Shown here in pieces: positions 7,523 through 15,191 of a DNA stretch of 15,298 bases. The DNA is from an uncultured bacterium (lineage in GTDB: Bacteria > Krumholzibacteriota > Krumholzibacteriia > LZORAL124-64-63). The notes beneath the pieces are model-generated. The model was not told the origin of the DNA. It saw only the letters and a list, made by a program, of their open reading frames with translations, and did not search any database. The stretch is from positions 1 through 15,298 of the forward strand of contig CAINDZ010000575.1 in the NCBI GenBank assembly GCA_903847545.1. The letters are read 5' to 3'. The translations under genes and the position numbers were made by a program. Every line of letters begins with the position of its first letter. Positions within the stretch are counted from its first letter, which is position 1.

Positions 7523-8968
7523 TCAGCCGCAGGACGCTTCCAGCAGTCCCAGCAACCGCTCCATGCCGGCGCTGCGCGACCCCTTGACCAGGAGGCGGTC
7601 GCCCGGCGCCGTGATCCCCGCCAGGAGCACGGCGGCCTCCTCGACGGATGCGCAATAATGCCCGACTCCGCCCGCCGCGTCAAAGCCTTCACGGAGCCCG
7701 CGCGCATTTTCCCCGACGGCCACCAGCGTCTCGACGCCGGCCTCGCGCACGCGCCGACCGACCTGCCGGTGGATCTCCTCGGCCTCGGGACCCAGCTCGG
7801 CCATCTTGCCCAGCACGGCCACGGTGCGGCCGCCGCCGGGCAGCGCCACCAGGGCGCGGGCCGCCGCGGCCATGCTGCCGGGGTTGGCGTTGTAGGCGTC
7901 GTCCAGCACGGTGCGGCCGCCGATGCGCAGCAGCACGGCACGGTGCGGCGAGCCGCGGAACCCGCTGAGGCCGCGGGCGATGGCCTCGTCGCCGGCCCCG
8001 GCGGCGCGCGCCGCGAGGATGGCCGCCGCCAGGTTGGCGCCGTTGTGCTCGCCCGGCAGGGGCACCGCCCACGCCTGCCCGTCCAGGACCAGCTCCGACG
8101 GTTCGTCGGGCCCGCCCGCGCGCCAGGTCCAGCGGTGGTCGCCGCCGCCCTTGCCCACGGTCACGACGCGGCAGCGCGCCCGCGCCAGCCAGCGGTCGAA
8201 GCCCGGGCTGTCGGCGTTCAGGACCGCCGTGCCGTCGGCCGGCAGGGCGTCGAGCATCTCGCCCTTGCCCTGGATGATGCCGTCGAGCGAGCCGAACTCG
8301 GCCAGGTGCGCCGGCGAGGCGTTGGTGATGATGCCGACGTGCGGCCGCGCCAGGGCGGCCAGCCGGGCGATGTCGCCCACGGCCGAGGCACCCATCTCGA
8401 CCACGGCGTAGGCGAGGTCGTCGCCCAGGCCCAGCAGCGTCAGCGGCACGCCCAGGCGGTTGTTCAGGTTGCCGGTGGTGGCGGCGACCGGGCCGGCCCC
8501 CGACAGCGCCGCGCGCAGGAAGTCCTTCGTCGTGGTCTTGCCGTTGGTGCCGGTGACCCCGAGCACGCGGATCGCTGCCAGCCGGGCGCGGTGCGCCGAG
8601 GCCAGCGCGGCCAGCGCCGCGTCCGGGTCGCGCGACAGCACCACGCCGGCCGTGCCGGGGGCGGGCGCGCCGGCCAGCGGGTCGGGACCCTCGCCGTCCC
8701 AGGCGCGCGTCAGCACCCAGTGGCCGGCCGCCGCCACCGCAGGCGCGTACTGCCGGCCGTCCACGTTCTCGCCGCGCAGCGCCACGAACAGCTGTCCCGG
8801 CGCCAGGCTGCGCGAGTCCAGCGCGGCGCCCGCGAAGGACGCCCCCGGGTCCGCCTGCGCCACGGGCGCCAAGCCGCCGGGCCCGCCCTGCAGGATGCCG
8901 TCCAGCAGGCCCGCGCCCGCCAGCGCCCGTGCCGCATCCGCCAGCAGCATGCCGTGTCCGTTCGCCAT
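7523..8968 (-). CDS. murF: UDP-MurNAc-tripeptide--D-alanyl-D-alanine ligase MurF
   Basis: MurF joins the D-Ala-D-Ala dipeptide to the UDP-MurNAc-tripeptide, completing the pentapeptide precursor. The product is 481 residues. Seen: DSRSLAPGQLFVALRGEN in the substrate-binding N-terminal domain (51-68), the P-loop GTNGKTTTK (140-148), NLNNRLGVPLTL shortly after, and DDAYNANPGSM in the C-terminal domain. The ATG at 8968 shares one base with the murE stop (TGATG), with GGAGG about 10 bases upstream. An in-frame ATG seven codons earlier (8989) is possible, but it would place the ribosome site inside the gene. The ddl gene that supplies the dipeptide is not in this window. Confidence 0.95.
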   Translation of the reverse strand: MANGHGMLLADAARALAGAGLLDGILQGGPGGLAPVAQADPGASFAGAALDSRSLAPGQLFVALRGENVDGRQYAPAVAAAGHWVLTRAWDGEGPDPLAGAPAPGTAGVVLSRDPDAALAALASAHRARLAAIRVLGVTGTNGKTTTKDFLRAALSGAGPVAATTGNLNNRLGVPLTLLGLGDDLAYAVVEMGASAVGDIARLAALARPHVGIITNASPAHLAEFGSLDGIIQGKGEMLDALPADGTAVLNADSPGFDRWLARARCRVVTVGKGGGDHRWTWRAGGPDEPSELVLDGQAWAVPLPGEHNGANLAAAILAARAAGAGDEAIARGLSGFRGSPHRAVLLRIGGRTVLDDAYNANPGSMAAAARALVALPGGGRTVAVLGKMAELGPEAEEIHRQVGRRVREAGVETLVAVGENARGLREGFDAAGGVGHYCASVEEAAVLLAGITAPGDRLLVKGSRSAGMERLLGLLEASCG

Positions 8969-10479
8969 CAGCGCTGCGCCTCCACCCATGCGCGCACGAC
9001 CTGCCGGTCGTCGAAATCGAGCCGCTGCCCGCCCACCAGCTGGTAGTCCTCGTGCCCCTTGCCCGCGATGACGACGATGTCGCCGGGACGCGCGGCCGCC
9101 AGCGCCTCATGGATGGCGCTGCGCCGGTCGACGACGATGCGGCAGGCGCGGGCGCGCGGATCGGGCTGCGCGGCGAAGCCCTCGGCGATCTGCGCGCAGA
9201 TCGACGGCGGGTCCTCGCTGCGCGGGTTGTCCGAGGTGATCCAGGCCAGGTCGGCGTCGCGCGCCACGACCGCGCCCATCAGCGGTCGCTTGCCGCGGTC
9301 GCGGTCGCCGCCGCAGCCGAAGACGGCCAGCAGCCTGCCGTCGGTCAGTTCGCGGCACGCCCCGAGCACGGCGGCCAGGGCGTCGTGCGTGTGCGCGTAG
9401 TCGACCACGGCGATCGCGCCGTTGGGCAGCGCCAGGCGCTCGAGGCGGCCCGGCACCTGCGGCACGGCGGCCAACGCAGCGCAGCACGCCTCGGGCGCGT
9501 GGCCCAGCGCCAGGCCGGCGGCCAGCGCGGCCGTCAGGTTCTCCACGTTGAAGCGGCCCACCAGCGGGCTGTCGACCGCCAGCGCGCGGCCCTCCCACTC
9601 CAGGTCCAGGTGCGTGCCGTCCATGCGCAGCACGGCGCCGGTCACGCGCAGCGCGGCGTCGTGCGCGGGCAGCCGCGGGTCGGCCGCGAAGCCCACCGCG
9701 CGCCGGCCCTTCGTGTCCACGGTGCGCAGGCACTCGTCCTGCCGGTTGACGACCACCGCGCCGCCGGGCCGCCCGTCGCGCGCGGGGCGCAGCAGGTCGA
9801 CGATGCGCGCCTTGGCCGCCAGGTACCGGTCCAGGTCGTGGTGGTAGTCCAGGTGGTCGCGGCCCAGGTTCGTCATCACGGCGACGTCCAGCTCCAGCCC
9901 CGCGGTGCGCCCCTGGTCCAGCGCGTGCGAGGACAGCTCCATCGCCACGCCGCGGCACCCGTTGGCCACCATGCGCCCGAGCAGGTCGAAGAACACCGGC
10001 CCGCCGGGCGTCGTCAGCGGCGCCGGCACGCACGCGCGGCCGTCGTCGTACTCGATGGTCCCGACCAGCCCGCAGCGCCCGCGCAGGGCGCCGACCAGGG
10101 CGCGCAGCAGGAACGCCGTCGTGGTCTTGCCGTTGGTGCCGGTCACCGCCGCGGTGCACAACTGCAGGTCGGGGTCGCCGGCCAGCCGCCGCGCCAGCAG
10201 CGCGGGCAACGGGCGCGTGTCGGCGGCCACCAGGACGCGCGCCGGGGCGCCGCCCGGCACGCACTTCGGGTCCTCGACGACCACGGCCGGGCAGCCGGCC
10301 GCGAGCGCGGCGGCCGCGAACGCATGCCCGTCGCCGCTCGAGCCGCGGACGGCCACGAACACGACGCCGGGGCCGGCCTCGCGCGAGTCGGCGGTCACCT
10401 TCGTGACCTGAACCGGGCCTGCCGCTTTCGCGTCCAGGCCCGGCACGTCGCGGCACAATGCGGCGAGGGTCAGTTCCAC
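8968..10479 (-). CDS. murE: UDP-MurNAc-tripeptide synthetase MurE, probably meso-diaminopimelate-adding
   Basis: MurE adds the third stem-peptide residue to UDP-MurNAc-L-Ala-D-Glu. From the GTG at 10479 the product is 503 residues. Seen: TADSREAGPGVVFVA (29-43), the P-loop GTNGKTTT (114-121), ELSSHALDQGR (181-191), TNLGRDHLDYH (203-213), YAHTHDAL (361-368), FGCGGDRDRGKRPLM (387-401) and DNPRSEDP (417-424). In the family, DNPR is linked to meso-diaminopimelate, while lysine-adding enzymes differ at this site. I chose the GTG because GGAG sits five bases upstream and the protein then starts at the usual place, overlapping the ftsI stop by 10 bases. An ATG at 10641 would add 54 unlikely residues antisense in character to nothing known and lying in another frame of ftsI. 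Confidence 0.95.
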   Translation of the reverse strand: MELTLAALCRDVPGLDAKAAGPVQVTKVTADSREAGPGVVFVAVRGSSGDGHAFAAAALAAGCPAVVVEDPKCVPGGAPARVLVAADTRPLPALLARRLAGDPDLQLCTAAVTGTNGKTTTAFLLRALVGALRGRCGLVGTIEYDDGRACVPAPLTTPGGPVFFDLLGRMVANGCRGVAMELSSHALDQGRTAGLELDVAVMTNLGRDHLDYHHDLDRYLAAKARIVDLLRPARDGRPGGAVVVNRQDECLRTVDTKGRRAVGFAADPRLPAHDAALRVTGAVLRMDGTHLDLEWEGRALAVDSPLVGRFNVENLTAALAAGLALGHAPEACCAALAAVPQVPGRLERLALPNGAIAVVDYAHTHDALAAVLGACRELTDGRLLAVFGCGGDRDRGKRPLMGAVVARDADLAWITSDNPRSEDPPSICAQIAEGFAAQPDPRARACRIVVDRRSAIHEALAAARPGDIVVIAGKGHEDYQLVGGQRLDFDDRQVVRAWVEAQR

Positions 10480-12599
10480 GTCGGCTCCATGGTGACGGTC
10501 ACCGGCCCGCTCGGGCGCGGCCCGCCCGCGGCGATGTCCTGGGTGCTGGCGTAGCCCACGCCGTTGATGATAACCGGCAGGTTCAGCGCGGCCGCCAGGG
10601 CGCGCACCTCGCGGTTGCTCTTGCCGGTGAAGTCCGGGCACTGGTCGGGCGCGAGCCCGGCCGGCGTCACGGCGCCGCGGCCCGCGATGGTCACGGTCAC
10701 GGTGGCGCCGGGCTGGCAGCGCGAGCCCGCGGCGGGCAGCTGGCCGACCACGACGCCGTCGGCGCCGGCGCCGCGGCAGCGCAGGCCGGCCGAGGCCAGC
10801 CGCTGGTCGGCGTGCGCGCCGCGCAGGTACAGCACGTCGGGCACTTCCACCATCTGCAGCGTGTCGCGCCGCGCCACGACGCCGGTGCGGCCGCCGGGCA
10901 CGTCGCTCAGCAGGTCGGTGCAGCGCCGGATCTCCTCCAGCACGTCGCGGTACAGGGGCACCGCGCTCTGCGACGCGTAGTGGTGGGCGCGGTCCGGCTC
11001 GTCGAGGACCGCCAGGATGACCAGGCGCGGGTTGTTGATGGGCGCCATGCCGCCGAAGCTGGCCATGTAGGCACCCTCGGTGTACCCGCGGCCGTCGCGG
11101 CTCTTCTGCGCCGTGCCGGTCTTGCCGCCGCTGGCGATCCAGTCCAACTCGGTCAGCTTGCCGGTGCCCTCGTGGACGACGCGGGCCATCGCGCCGCGCA
11201 GGGTTTCAGCCAGGGGCGGGGCCATGACCTGGCGGATACTCGCCGGTTGGACCTCCTCGATGGCCCCGCCATCCCGGCTGCGGATCTCCTTCACGCAACG
11301 CGGCGCGTACAGCTGGCCGCCGTTGGCCACGGCGCACAGCGCCATGCCCAGCTGGATGGCCGTCGCCGACACGCCCTGCCCGATCGCGATGCACGGCTGG
11401 TCCGCGCCGTTCCACTTGTCGGCCTTGCGGAGGCTGCCGCGCGGCTGCGCCTGGTAAGGGAACTTCGTGCGCTCGCCGAAGCCGAGCGACGACAGCTCGC
11501 GGTAGAACTTCTCGCCCGGCAGCTTCATCGCCGCCTTGGCGAAGTAGACGTTGCTGGACACGGCCAGGGCCCCGGCGAAGCGCAGGCGGCCGTAGTTGTG
11601 GTTCTTGTCGTTCGAGATGCCGTACGGCGAGCCCGAGTTGTTGTCGCAGTCGATCACCGTGGTGGTGTCGATGGCGCCGCTGTGCAGCAGGGCGGCGCCG
11701 CTGAAGACCTTGAACAGCGAGCCCGGCTCGAACTGCGTCGTGAAGTTGCGGTTGTTCCACACCGCGGCGTCGGCCTGCTTCTCGGCGCGGGAGTCCAGCA
11801 TCGGGTAGCTGGCGGCGCCCAGGACGTCGCCGTTGGCCGGGTCCAGCACCAGCACCGAGCCGCCCACGGCGTTCGTGGTCGCCACGGCCTCGCGCAGGCT
11901 CTGCTCGCAGATCTGCTGCACGTCGGCGTCCAGCGTCAGCATCAGGTCGCGCCCGTGCACGGGCTGCTTCACGATGATGCGGCCGAGCTTCTCGCCGGCC
12001 CGCGCCGACTGGATCTCGCGCGCCTGCCCCGGCTTGCCCGCCAGGTACTTCTCCAGCCCCGCCTCCAGGCCGGTGGAGCGGACCTCGGTCGGGTCCTGCC
12101 GGTAGAAACCGACCAGGCTGGCGGCCATGCCGTCGGTGGGATAGTAGCGCTTGCAGAAGTCGTCCATGGTGATGGCCGACCAGCGGCGCAACCGGGCCCG
12201 CTGCTCGGACTTCAGCACGACTTCCTTCGCCAGCACGACGTGGCGCGACGACGACGCGGCGATGGCCTGGCGGATCGACGCCTCCGGACGCTCGAGCACC
12301 TGGGCCAGGTCCGCCAGGAGGCGCGGGTCGTCATCCATCAGCTTCTTGGCGACGCCGATGGTGGTGGTCGTAACGGACACCGCCAACGGGCGACCGTGAC
12401 GGTCGTAGATGTTGCCGCGCTCGGGCTCGATGGTGACGTCGCGCGACCACTGGCTGTTGCCGCGCGCCAGCCACTTGTCGTGCTCCAGCACCTGCACCTG
12501 CACGACGCGCGCGGTGATCAGGAGGCCGAAGGCCAGGACGATGATGCGGACGATCGCCAGGCGGCGGGTGCCGGCCCTGGTCGCTTCCTGCTGCGTCAC
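10470..12599 (-). CDS. ftsI: Septal transpeptidase FtsI / class B penicillin-binding protein with two PASTA domains
   Basis: This is the division-specific peptidoglycan transpeptidase, working with FtsW outside the cytoplasmic membrane. The product is 709 residues. Seen: one N-terminal membrane segment (about 13-33), the class B dimerisation domain starting with EPERGNIYDRHGRPLA (58-73), then the transpeptidase domain with all three active-site motifs: SLFK with nucleophile Ser294, SSN (348-350) and KTG (493-495). After it come two PASTA-like domains (about 583-639 and 648-705), both ending in a TVTVT-type strand. PASTA domains bind peptidoglycan or assist the divisome in other bacteria. The layout resembles PBP2x and SpoVD rather than Escherichia coli FtsI, which lacks PASTA domains. 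The ATG overlaps the ftsL stop as ATGA. Confidence 0.95.
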   Translation of the reverse strand: MTQQEATRAGTRRLAIVRIIVLAFGLLITARVVQVQVLEHDKWLARGNSQWSRDVTIEPERGNIYDRHGRPLAVSVTTTTIGVAKKLMDDDPRLLADLAQVLERPEASIRQAIAASSSRHVVLAKEVVLKSEQRARLRRWSAITMDDFCKRYYPTDGMAASLVGFYRQDPTEVRSTGLEAGLEKYLAGKPGQAREIQSARAGEKLGRIIVKQPVHGRDLMLTLDADVQQICEQSLREAVATTNAVGGSVLVLDPANGDVLGAASYPMLDSRAEKQADAAVWNNRNFTTQFEPGSLFKVFSGAALLHSGAIDTTTVIDCDNNSGSPYGISNDKNHNYGRLRFAGALAVSSNVYFAKAAMKLPGEKFYRELSSLGFGERTKFPYQAQPRGSLRKADKWNGADQPCIAIGQGVSATAIQLGMALCAVANGGQLYAPRCVKEIRSRDGGAIEEVQPASIRQVMAPPLAETLRGAMARVVHEGTGKLTELDWIASGGKTGTAQKSRDGRGYTEGAYMASFGGMAPINNPRLVILAVLDEPDRAHHYASQSAVPLYRDVLEEIRRCTDLLSDVPGGRTGVVARRDTLQMVEVPDVLYLRGAHADQRLASAGLRCRGAGADGVVVGQLPAAGSRCQPGATVTVTIAGRGAVTPAGLAPDQCPDFTGKSNREVRALAAALNLPVIINGVGYASTQDIAAGGPRPSGPVTVTMEPTWN

Positions 12600-13108
12600 G
12601 GGCGCTCCTTCGACTCGTGGCGAACGGGCTCAAGCGAGATCATGGCGCCCTCGAGGGGCTCGCCCGACGGTTCGGCCGCCATCGCCGAACCGGCGCCGCC
12701 GAGCCGGCCCAGGATGCTCTGCATGCGTCCCTGCGGCCGCTCGGGCACGTGGTTGACGGCGATCAGCGTCAGGCCGGGGTCGGCCGCGACCTCGAGGCCC
12801 AGTTCCTTCCGGGCCCGGTCGGTGATGACCGGCAGCGACGTCTGGTTGTTCCACTCCGCGAGCAATAGCGCACCTTCGGCGTCGGCGCAACGACGCAATG
12901 CCTCGAGCGACGAGATGTGGCGGCGCAGCATCGTCACCTCGTTCGAGACATGGATCGCCGCCGCGAAGAACACGCCGACGAGGAACAATCCCAGGGCGAC
13001 CAGGCCCTTGCGCCCCCGCATGACGCGGCGGCGATGGGCCATGGTCGCCCCCTGGCGGGCGGCCAGGGAACCGACGGGAGCCAGCGAAAATCCTGATCCT
13101 CTGCGCAT
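12596..13108 (-). CDS. ftsL: FtsL-like cell division protein
   Basis: This is a small bitopic divisome protein of the FtsL/DivIC type, expected to pair with a DivIC/FtsB partner and FtsQ to activate FtsWI. Sequence identity in this family is low, so the call rests on layout and position between rsmH and ftsI. The product is 170 residues: a basic cytoplasmic N-terminus (1-35), one membrane segment (about 36-52), a coiled-coil-prone stretch with spaced leucines (about 55-80), a conserved-looking region ending in ARKELGLE (98-105), and a longer C-terminal extension (about 120-170) than most FtsL proteins have. The ATG at 13108 has AGGAG six bases upstream. A GC-rich imperfect hairpin (13120-13141) sits immediately before that ribosome site. 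Confidence 0.85.
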   Translation of the reverse strand: MRRGSGFSLAPVGSLAARQGATMAHRRRVMRGRKGLVALGLFLVGVFFAAAIHVSNEVTMLRRHISSLEALRRCADAEGALLLAEWNNQTSLPVITDRARKELGLEVAADPGLTLIAVNHVPERPQGRMQSILGRLGGAGSAMAAEPSGEPLEGAMISLEPVRHESKERP

Positions 13109-13142
13109 GCTGTCTCCTTGCGGGCGGCCGTGGCCGTCCGCC

Positions 13143-14078
13143 TCAAGTGTTGGCGTTGCCGATGATCTCGACGGCCCGCAGCTTCGCGCTGCGCGACCGG
13201 GGATTGCCGTCCTGTTCCGCCTGCGTGGCGACCACCGCGCCGCGCGTCAGCGGCCGCACCCAGGCCCGGTGGCCACAGGCGCAGACCGGCGCGTCGGGCG
13301 GGCACACGCAGTCGCGGCGCTCGCGGTCGATGAACCGCTTGACGAGCCGGTCCTCGAGCGAGTGGTACGAAATGACGACGACGCGGCCGCCGGGGCGCAT
13401 CACGCGGCCCAGCGAGGCCAGGACGTCGGCCAGGGCGCCGAGCTCGTCGTTGACCGCGATGCGCAGCGCCTGGAAGACGCGGCTGAGCACGGGCTCGGGC
13501 TTGACGCCGCGCGGGATCGAAGCCTGCACGGCCTCGCGCAGCTGTGTCGTGGTCGCGACCGGCTCCTCGACGCGGCGGCGCACCAGCTCGCGCGCGATGC
13601 GGCGGCTGCCGCGTTCCTCGCCCCACTTCCACAGCAGGTCGGCGATCGCGGCCTCTTCCAGCGTCGCGATCAGGTCGGCGGCCGTCACGCCGCGCGTCTG
13701 GTCGAAACGCAGGTCGAGCGGGCCGTCGGCGCGGTAGCTGAAGCCCTTGCCGGGGTCGTCCAGCTGGCGCGAGCTGACGCCCAGGTCCAGCAGCAGGCCG
13801 TCGGCGCCGTCCCAGCCCGCGGCGCACAGCGCGCCCGGCAGGTCGCGGAACGAGCCGTGGTGGCAGCGCAATCCCGGCTGCCGGGCGGCCAGGTCGCGGC
13901 AGGCGGCCTGCGCCACCATGTCCAGGTCGACCCCCAGAACGTCGGCGCCGGCCTCGAGGAGGCCGGACGCGTGCCCGCCGAATCCGAAGGTGCCGTCGAT
14001 GATCCGCCGGCCCGGGCCCGCCGCGAGGAGACCGAGGGTCTCCTCGCGCAGCACCGGGACGTGCGGCGTGGCGATCAT
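13143..14078 (-). CDS. rsmH: 16S rRNA (cytosine-1402-N4)-methyltransferase RsmH (MraW)
   Basis: RsmH uses S-adenosylmethionine to methylate N4 of C1402 in 16S rRNA near the ribosomal P site. The 311-residue product is the usual length. Seen: HVPVL at the N-terminus (6-10), the SAM-binding motif DGTFGFGGHA (28-37), DLGVSSRQLD (98-107), GFSYR (112-116), VFQALRIAVNDEL (201-213), SYHSLEDRLVKRF (237-249), a Cys cluster (Cys257, 259, 266, 268) that is common in the family, and RSRSAKLR (294-301) near the end. The ATG overlaps the stop of the STAS gene by four bases. It is the third gene of the operon here instead of the usual second. Confidence 0.96.
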   Translation of the reverse strand: MIATPHVPVLREETLGLLAAGPGRRIIDGTFGFGGHASGLLEAGADVLGVDLDMVAQAACRDLAARQPGLRCHHGSFRDLPGALCAAGWDGADGLLLDLGVSSRQLDDPGKGFSYRADGPLDLRFDQTRGVTAADLIATLEEAAIADLLWKWGEERGSRRIARELVRRRVEEPVATTTQLREAVQASIPRGVKPEPVLSRVFQALRIAVNDELGALADVLASLGRVMRPGGRVVVISYHSLEDRLVKRFIDRERRDCVCPPDAPVCACGHRAWVRPLTRGAVVATQAEQDGNPRSRSAKLRAVEIIGNANT

Positions 14079-14491
14079 GGCATGACGTCGGAGCGCGCTC
14101 CGGCCGGCTGCCGCCAGGCGGCCATCGCCGCCGGCGTGGCGCCCAACTCGCGATCCCAGTCTTCCATGACCACGATCGCCTTCAGGTAGTCGCTCCAGCC
14201 ATGCAGGTACAGCGTGTGGCGGAACGCGCCGAGGCGGCGGTTCCAGGCGATGAGCGCGCCGGTGGCGCGGTAGTCCAGGTGGGTCAGCCGCGTGCCGTCC
14301 AGGATGACCCGGAAGCCGCGGCGATCCAGGCGCGGCGTCACGCGGCTGATCAGCCGCTCGACGCCTTCACGGTCGAGGATACCCGAGAGAGAGACCCGGA
14401 CAGTCCGGTCATGCTGTCTGATCTCGATCTCCGTATGGGTGCCGGCGGCCTCCTGCCAGGGGGACGTCCGGGCCAGCTCTCTCGGTGTCAC
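14075..14491 (-). CDS. STAS-domain protein (anti-sigma-factor-antagonist-like), function unknown
   Basis: From the GTG at 14491 the product is 138 residues, mostly one STAS-like domain (about 22-115). The pattern of strands and helices fits: EIEIRQHDRTVRVSLSGILD, then a helix, then FRVILDGTRLTHLDYRATGAL (60-80). STAS proteins usually act as phospho-switched partners of anti-sigma factors, or as modules in transporters and signalling complexes. The usual D-S-S-G-L-G core reads D-Y-R-A-T-G-A here (Asp73 onward), so the serine that is normally phosphorylated is missing and partner switching by that route is doubtful. AAGGA sits close upstream of the GTG. The frame stays open upstream into mraZ, but that part is an antisense-like shadow. 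The 4-base overlap with rsmH supports it as a real cotranscribed gene. Function is not known. Confidence 0.75.
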   Translation of the reverse strand: MTPRELARTSPWQEAAGTHTEIEIRQHDRTVRVSLSGILDREGVERLISRVTPRLDRRGFRVILDGTRLTHLDYRATGALIAWNRRLGAFRHTLYLHGWSDYLKAIVVMEDWDRELGATPAAMAAWRQPAGARSDVMP

Positions 14492-14684
14492 GGGATCCTT
14501 CCCTCTTCGCGGCCCGTCCGTGGGCCTTCCAGCGCGTGTCGTGTTCCGTGCTCCGCTCGGTCTTCCGTGCCCTGGCCCGCTGTTGGATCTTGCCGCCGGG
14601 CGGGCGCCGATCCTTCGGCGCCCCTGCTGCCCGGCTGTACCCGGCCGGCCTCCCTGCCGCCGGTTTTCGTCCGCTACCCGAAGG
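14492..14684 (-). promoter_or_regulatory. 193-base mraZ-STAS intergenic region with a strong hairpin (14595-14635)
   Basis: This is the longest non-coding gap in the cluster. It holds an inverted repeat with two stacked parts: GCCGGGC (14595-14601) pairs with GCCCGGC (14629-14635), and GGGCGCCGA (14602-14610) pairs with TCGGCGCCC (14615-14623). The loop is TCCT, and a 5-base bulge (14624-14628) lies on one side. No T-run follows on the minus strand, so it is not a standard intrinsic terminator. It could be an attenuator, an RNA-processing or stability element limiting readthrough from mraZ, or part of a second promoter region. I saw no convincing promoter boxes. Confidence 0.5.
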
Positions 14685-15179
14685 TCAGCGGAAGAACTCG
14701 TCGTCGAACGCGTCGTCGCCATCCTGCTGCGCATCGCGGGCGGCCAGCGCCTCGGGCGACCACAGCTCCATGTACGACCCCACGCCCAGCACCGTGATCT
14801 TCTTGTCGATCCCGAACTCGGCCAGCCGCTCCGGCGCGATCGCGACGCGTCCCTGCGCATCGACCGTCACCTGCGCGCTGTTGGCCGACATCCGCCGCAG
14901 GTAGTCGCGCAGCTTCTGGCTGGGCGGCTGCTTCCGCAGGCGGTTGAAGTTCGCGACCCAGACGTCGTACGGCTGCAGGCTCAGCGTCCCGTCCGCGCCG
15001 CGCGACACCATGTACTTCTCTTCGGACTGGTCGGCGCCGGCCTGCCGCAGCCGGAACGGCAGCGCAAAGCGGCCCTTGGCATCCACCGCACGGGTGTACG
15101 ACCCGTGGAAGGTGAAGGCGAAGGCCTCGTCGGCAGCTGTCGTCGGCGTGAAGTCCACCGTGCGCGTCCCCTGGTTCAT
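14685..15179 (-). CDS. mraZ: Transcriptional regulator MraZ
   Basis: MraZ is an AbrB-like DNA-binding protein, normally the first gene of the dcw cluster, and in several bacteria it regulates its own operon. The 164-residue product shows the two tandem half-domains with DAKGRFALP (33-41) and DAQGRVAIAP (107-116), the paired DxxGR motifs of the family. Compared with the usual length of about 145, it has roughly 20 extra residues before the first motif region and a short acidic end (DGDDAFDDEFF). The ATG at 15179 lacks a good ribosome site directly upstream; the nearest GGAGG (15213-15217) is about 33 bases away. An in-frame GTG at 15158 has AGGGGA about 8 bases before it and may be the true start, giving 157 residues. 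Confidence 0.93.
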   Translation of the reverse strand: MNQGTRTVDFTPTTAADEAFAFTFHGSYTRAVDAKGRFALPFRLRQAGADQSEEKYMVSRGADGTLSLQPYDVWVANFNRLRKQPPSQKLRDYLRRMSANSAQVTVDAQGRVAIAPERLAEFGIDKKITVLGVGSYMELWSPEALAARDAQQDGDDAFDDEFFR

Positions 15180-15191
15180 TCCCGGTTGGAT

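Noticed and set aside
7513..7524. Perfect 12-base palindrome GAGTCGCGACTC at the end of murF
   Set aside because: It has no loop and no T-run, overlaps the murF stop codon, and is short enough to occur by chance in this GC-rich sequence.
10480..10641. Upstream ATG extension of murE
   Set aside because: The extra 54 residues overlap ftsI in another frame and look unlike any MurE N-terminus; the GTG at 10479 has a ribosome site at good spacing.
13120..13141. Imperfect GC-rich hairpin just before ftsL as a terminator
   Set aside because: The loop is only two bases, the stem has one mismatch on the transcribed strand, and no T-run follows; noted under ftsL only.
10458..14189. Very long plus-strand open frame (about 1240 codons) opposite ftsI, ftsL and rsmH
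   Set aside because: It is antisense to three genes with clear family motifs, its translation is His/Gln/Arg/Ala-rich with no domain, and it is explained by GC-rich codon third positions.
14492..14860. Upstream extension of the STAS gene into mraZ
   Set aside because: The extra 123 residues are Arg/Ser-rich without domain character and overlap mraZ in another frame; the GTG at 14491 has AAGGA close upstream.
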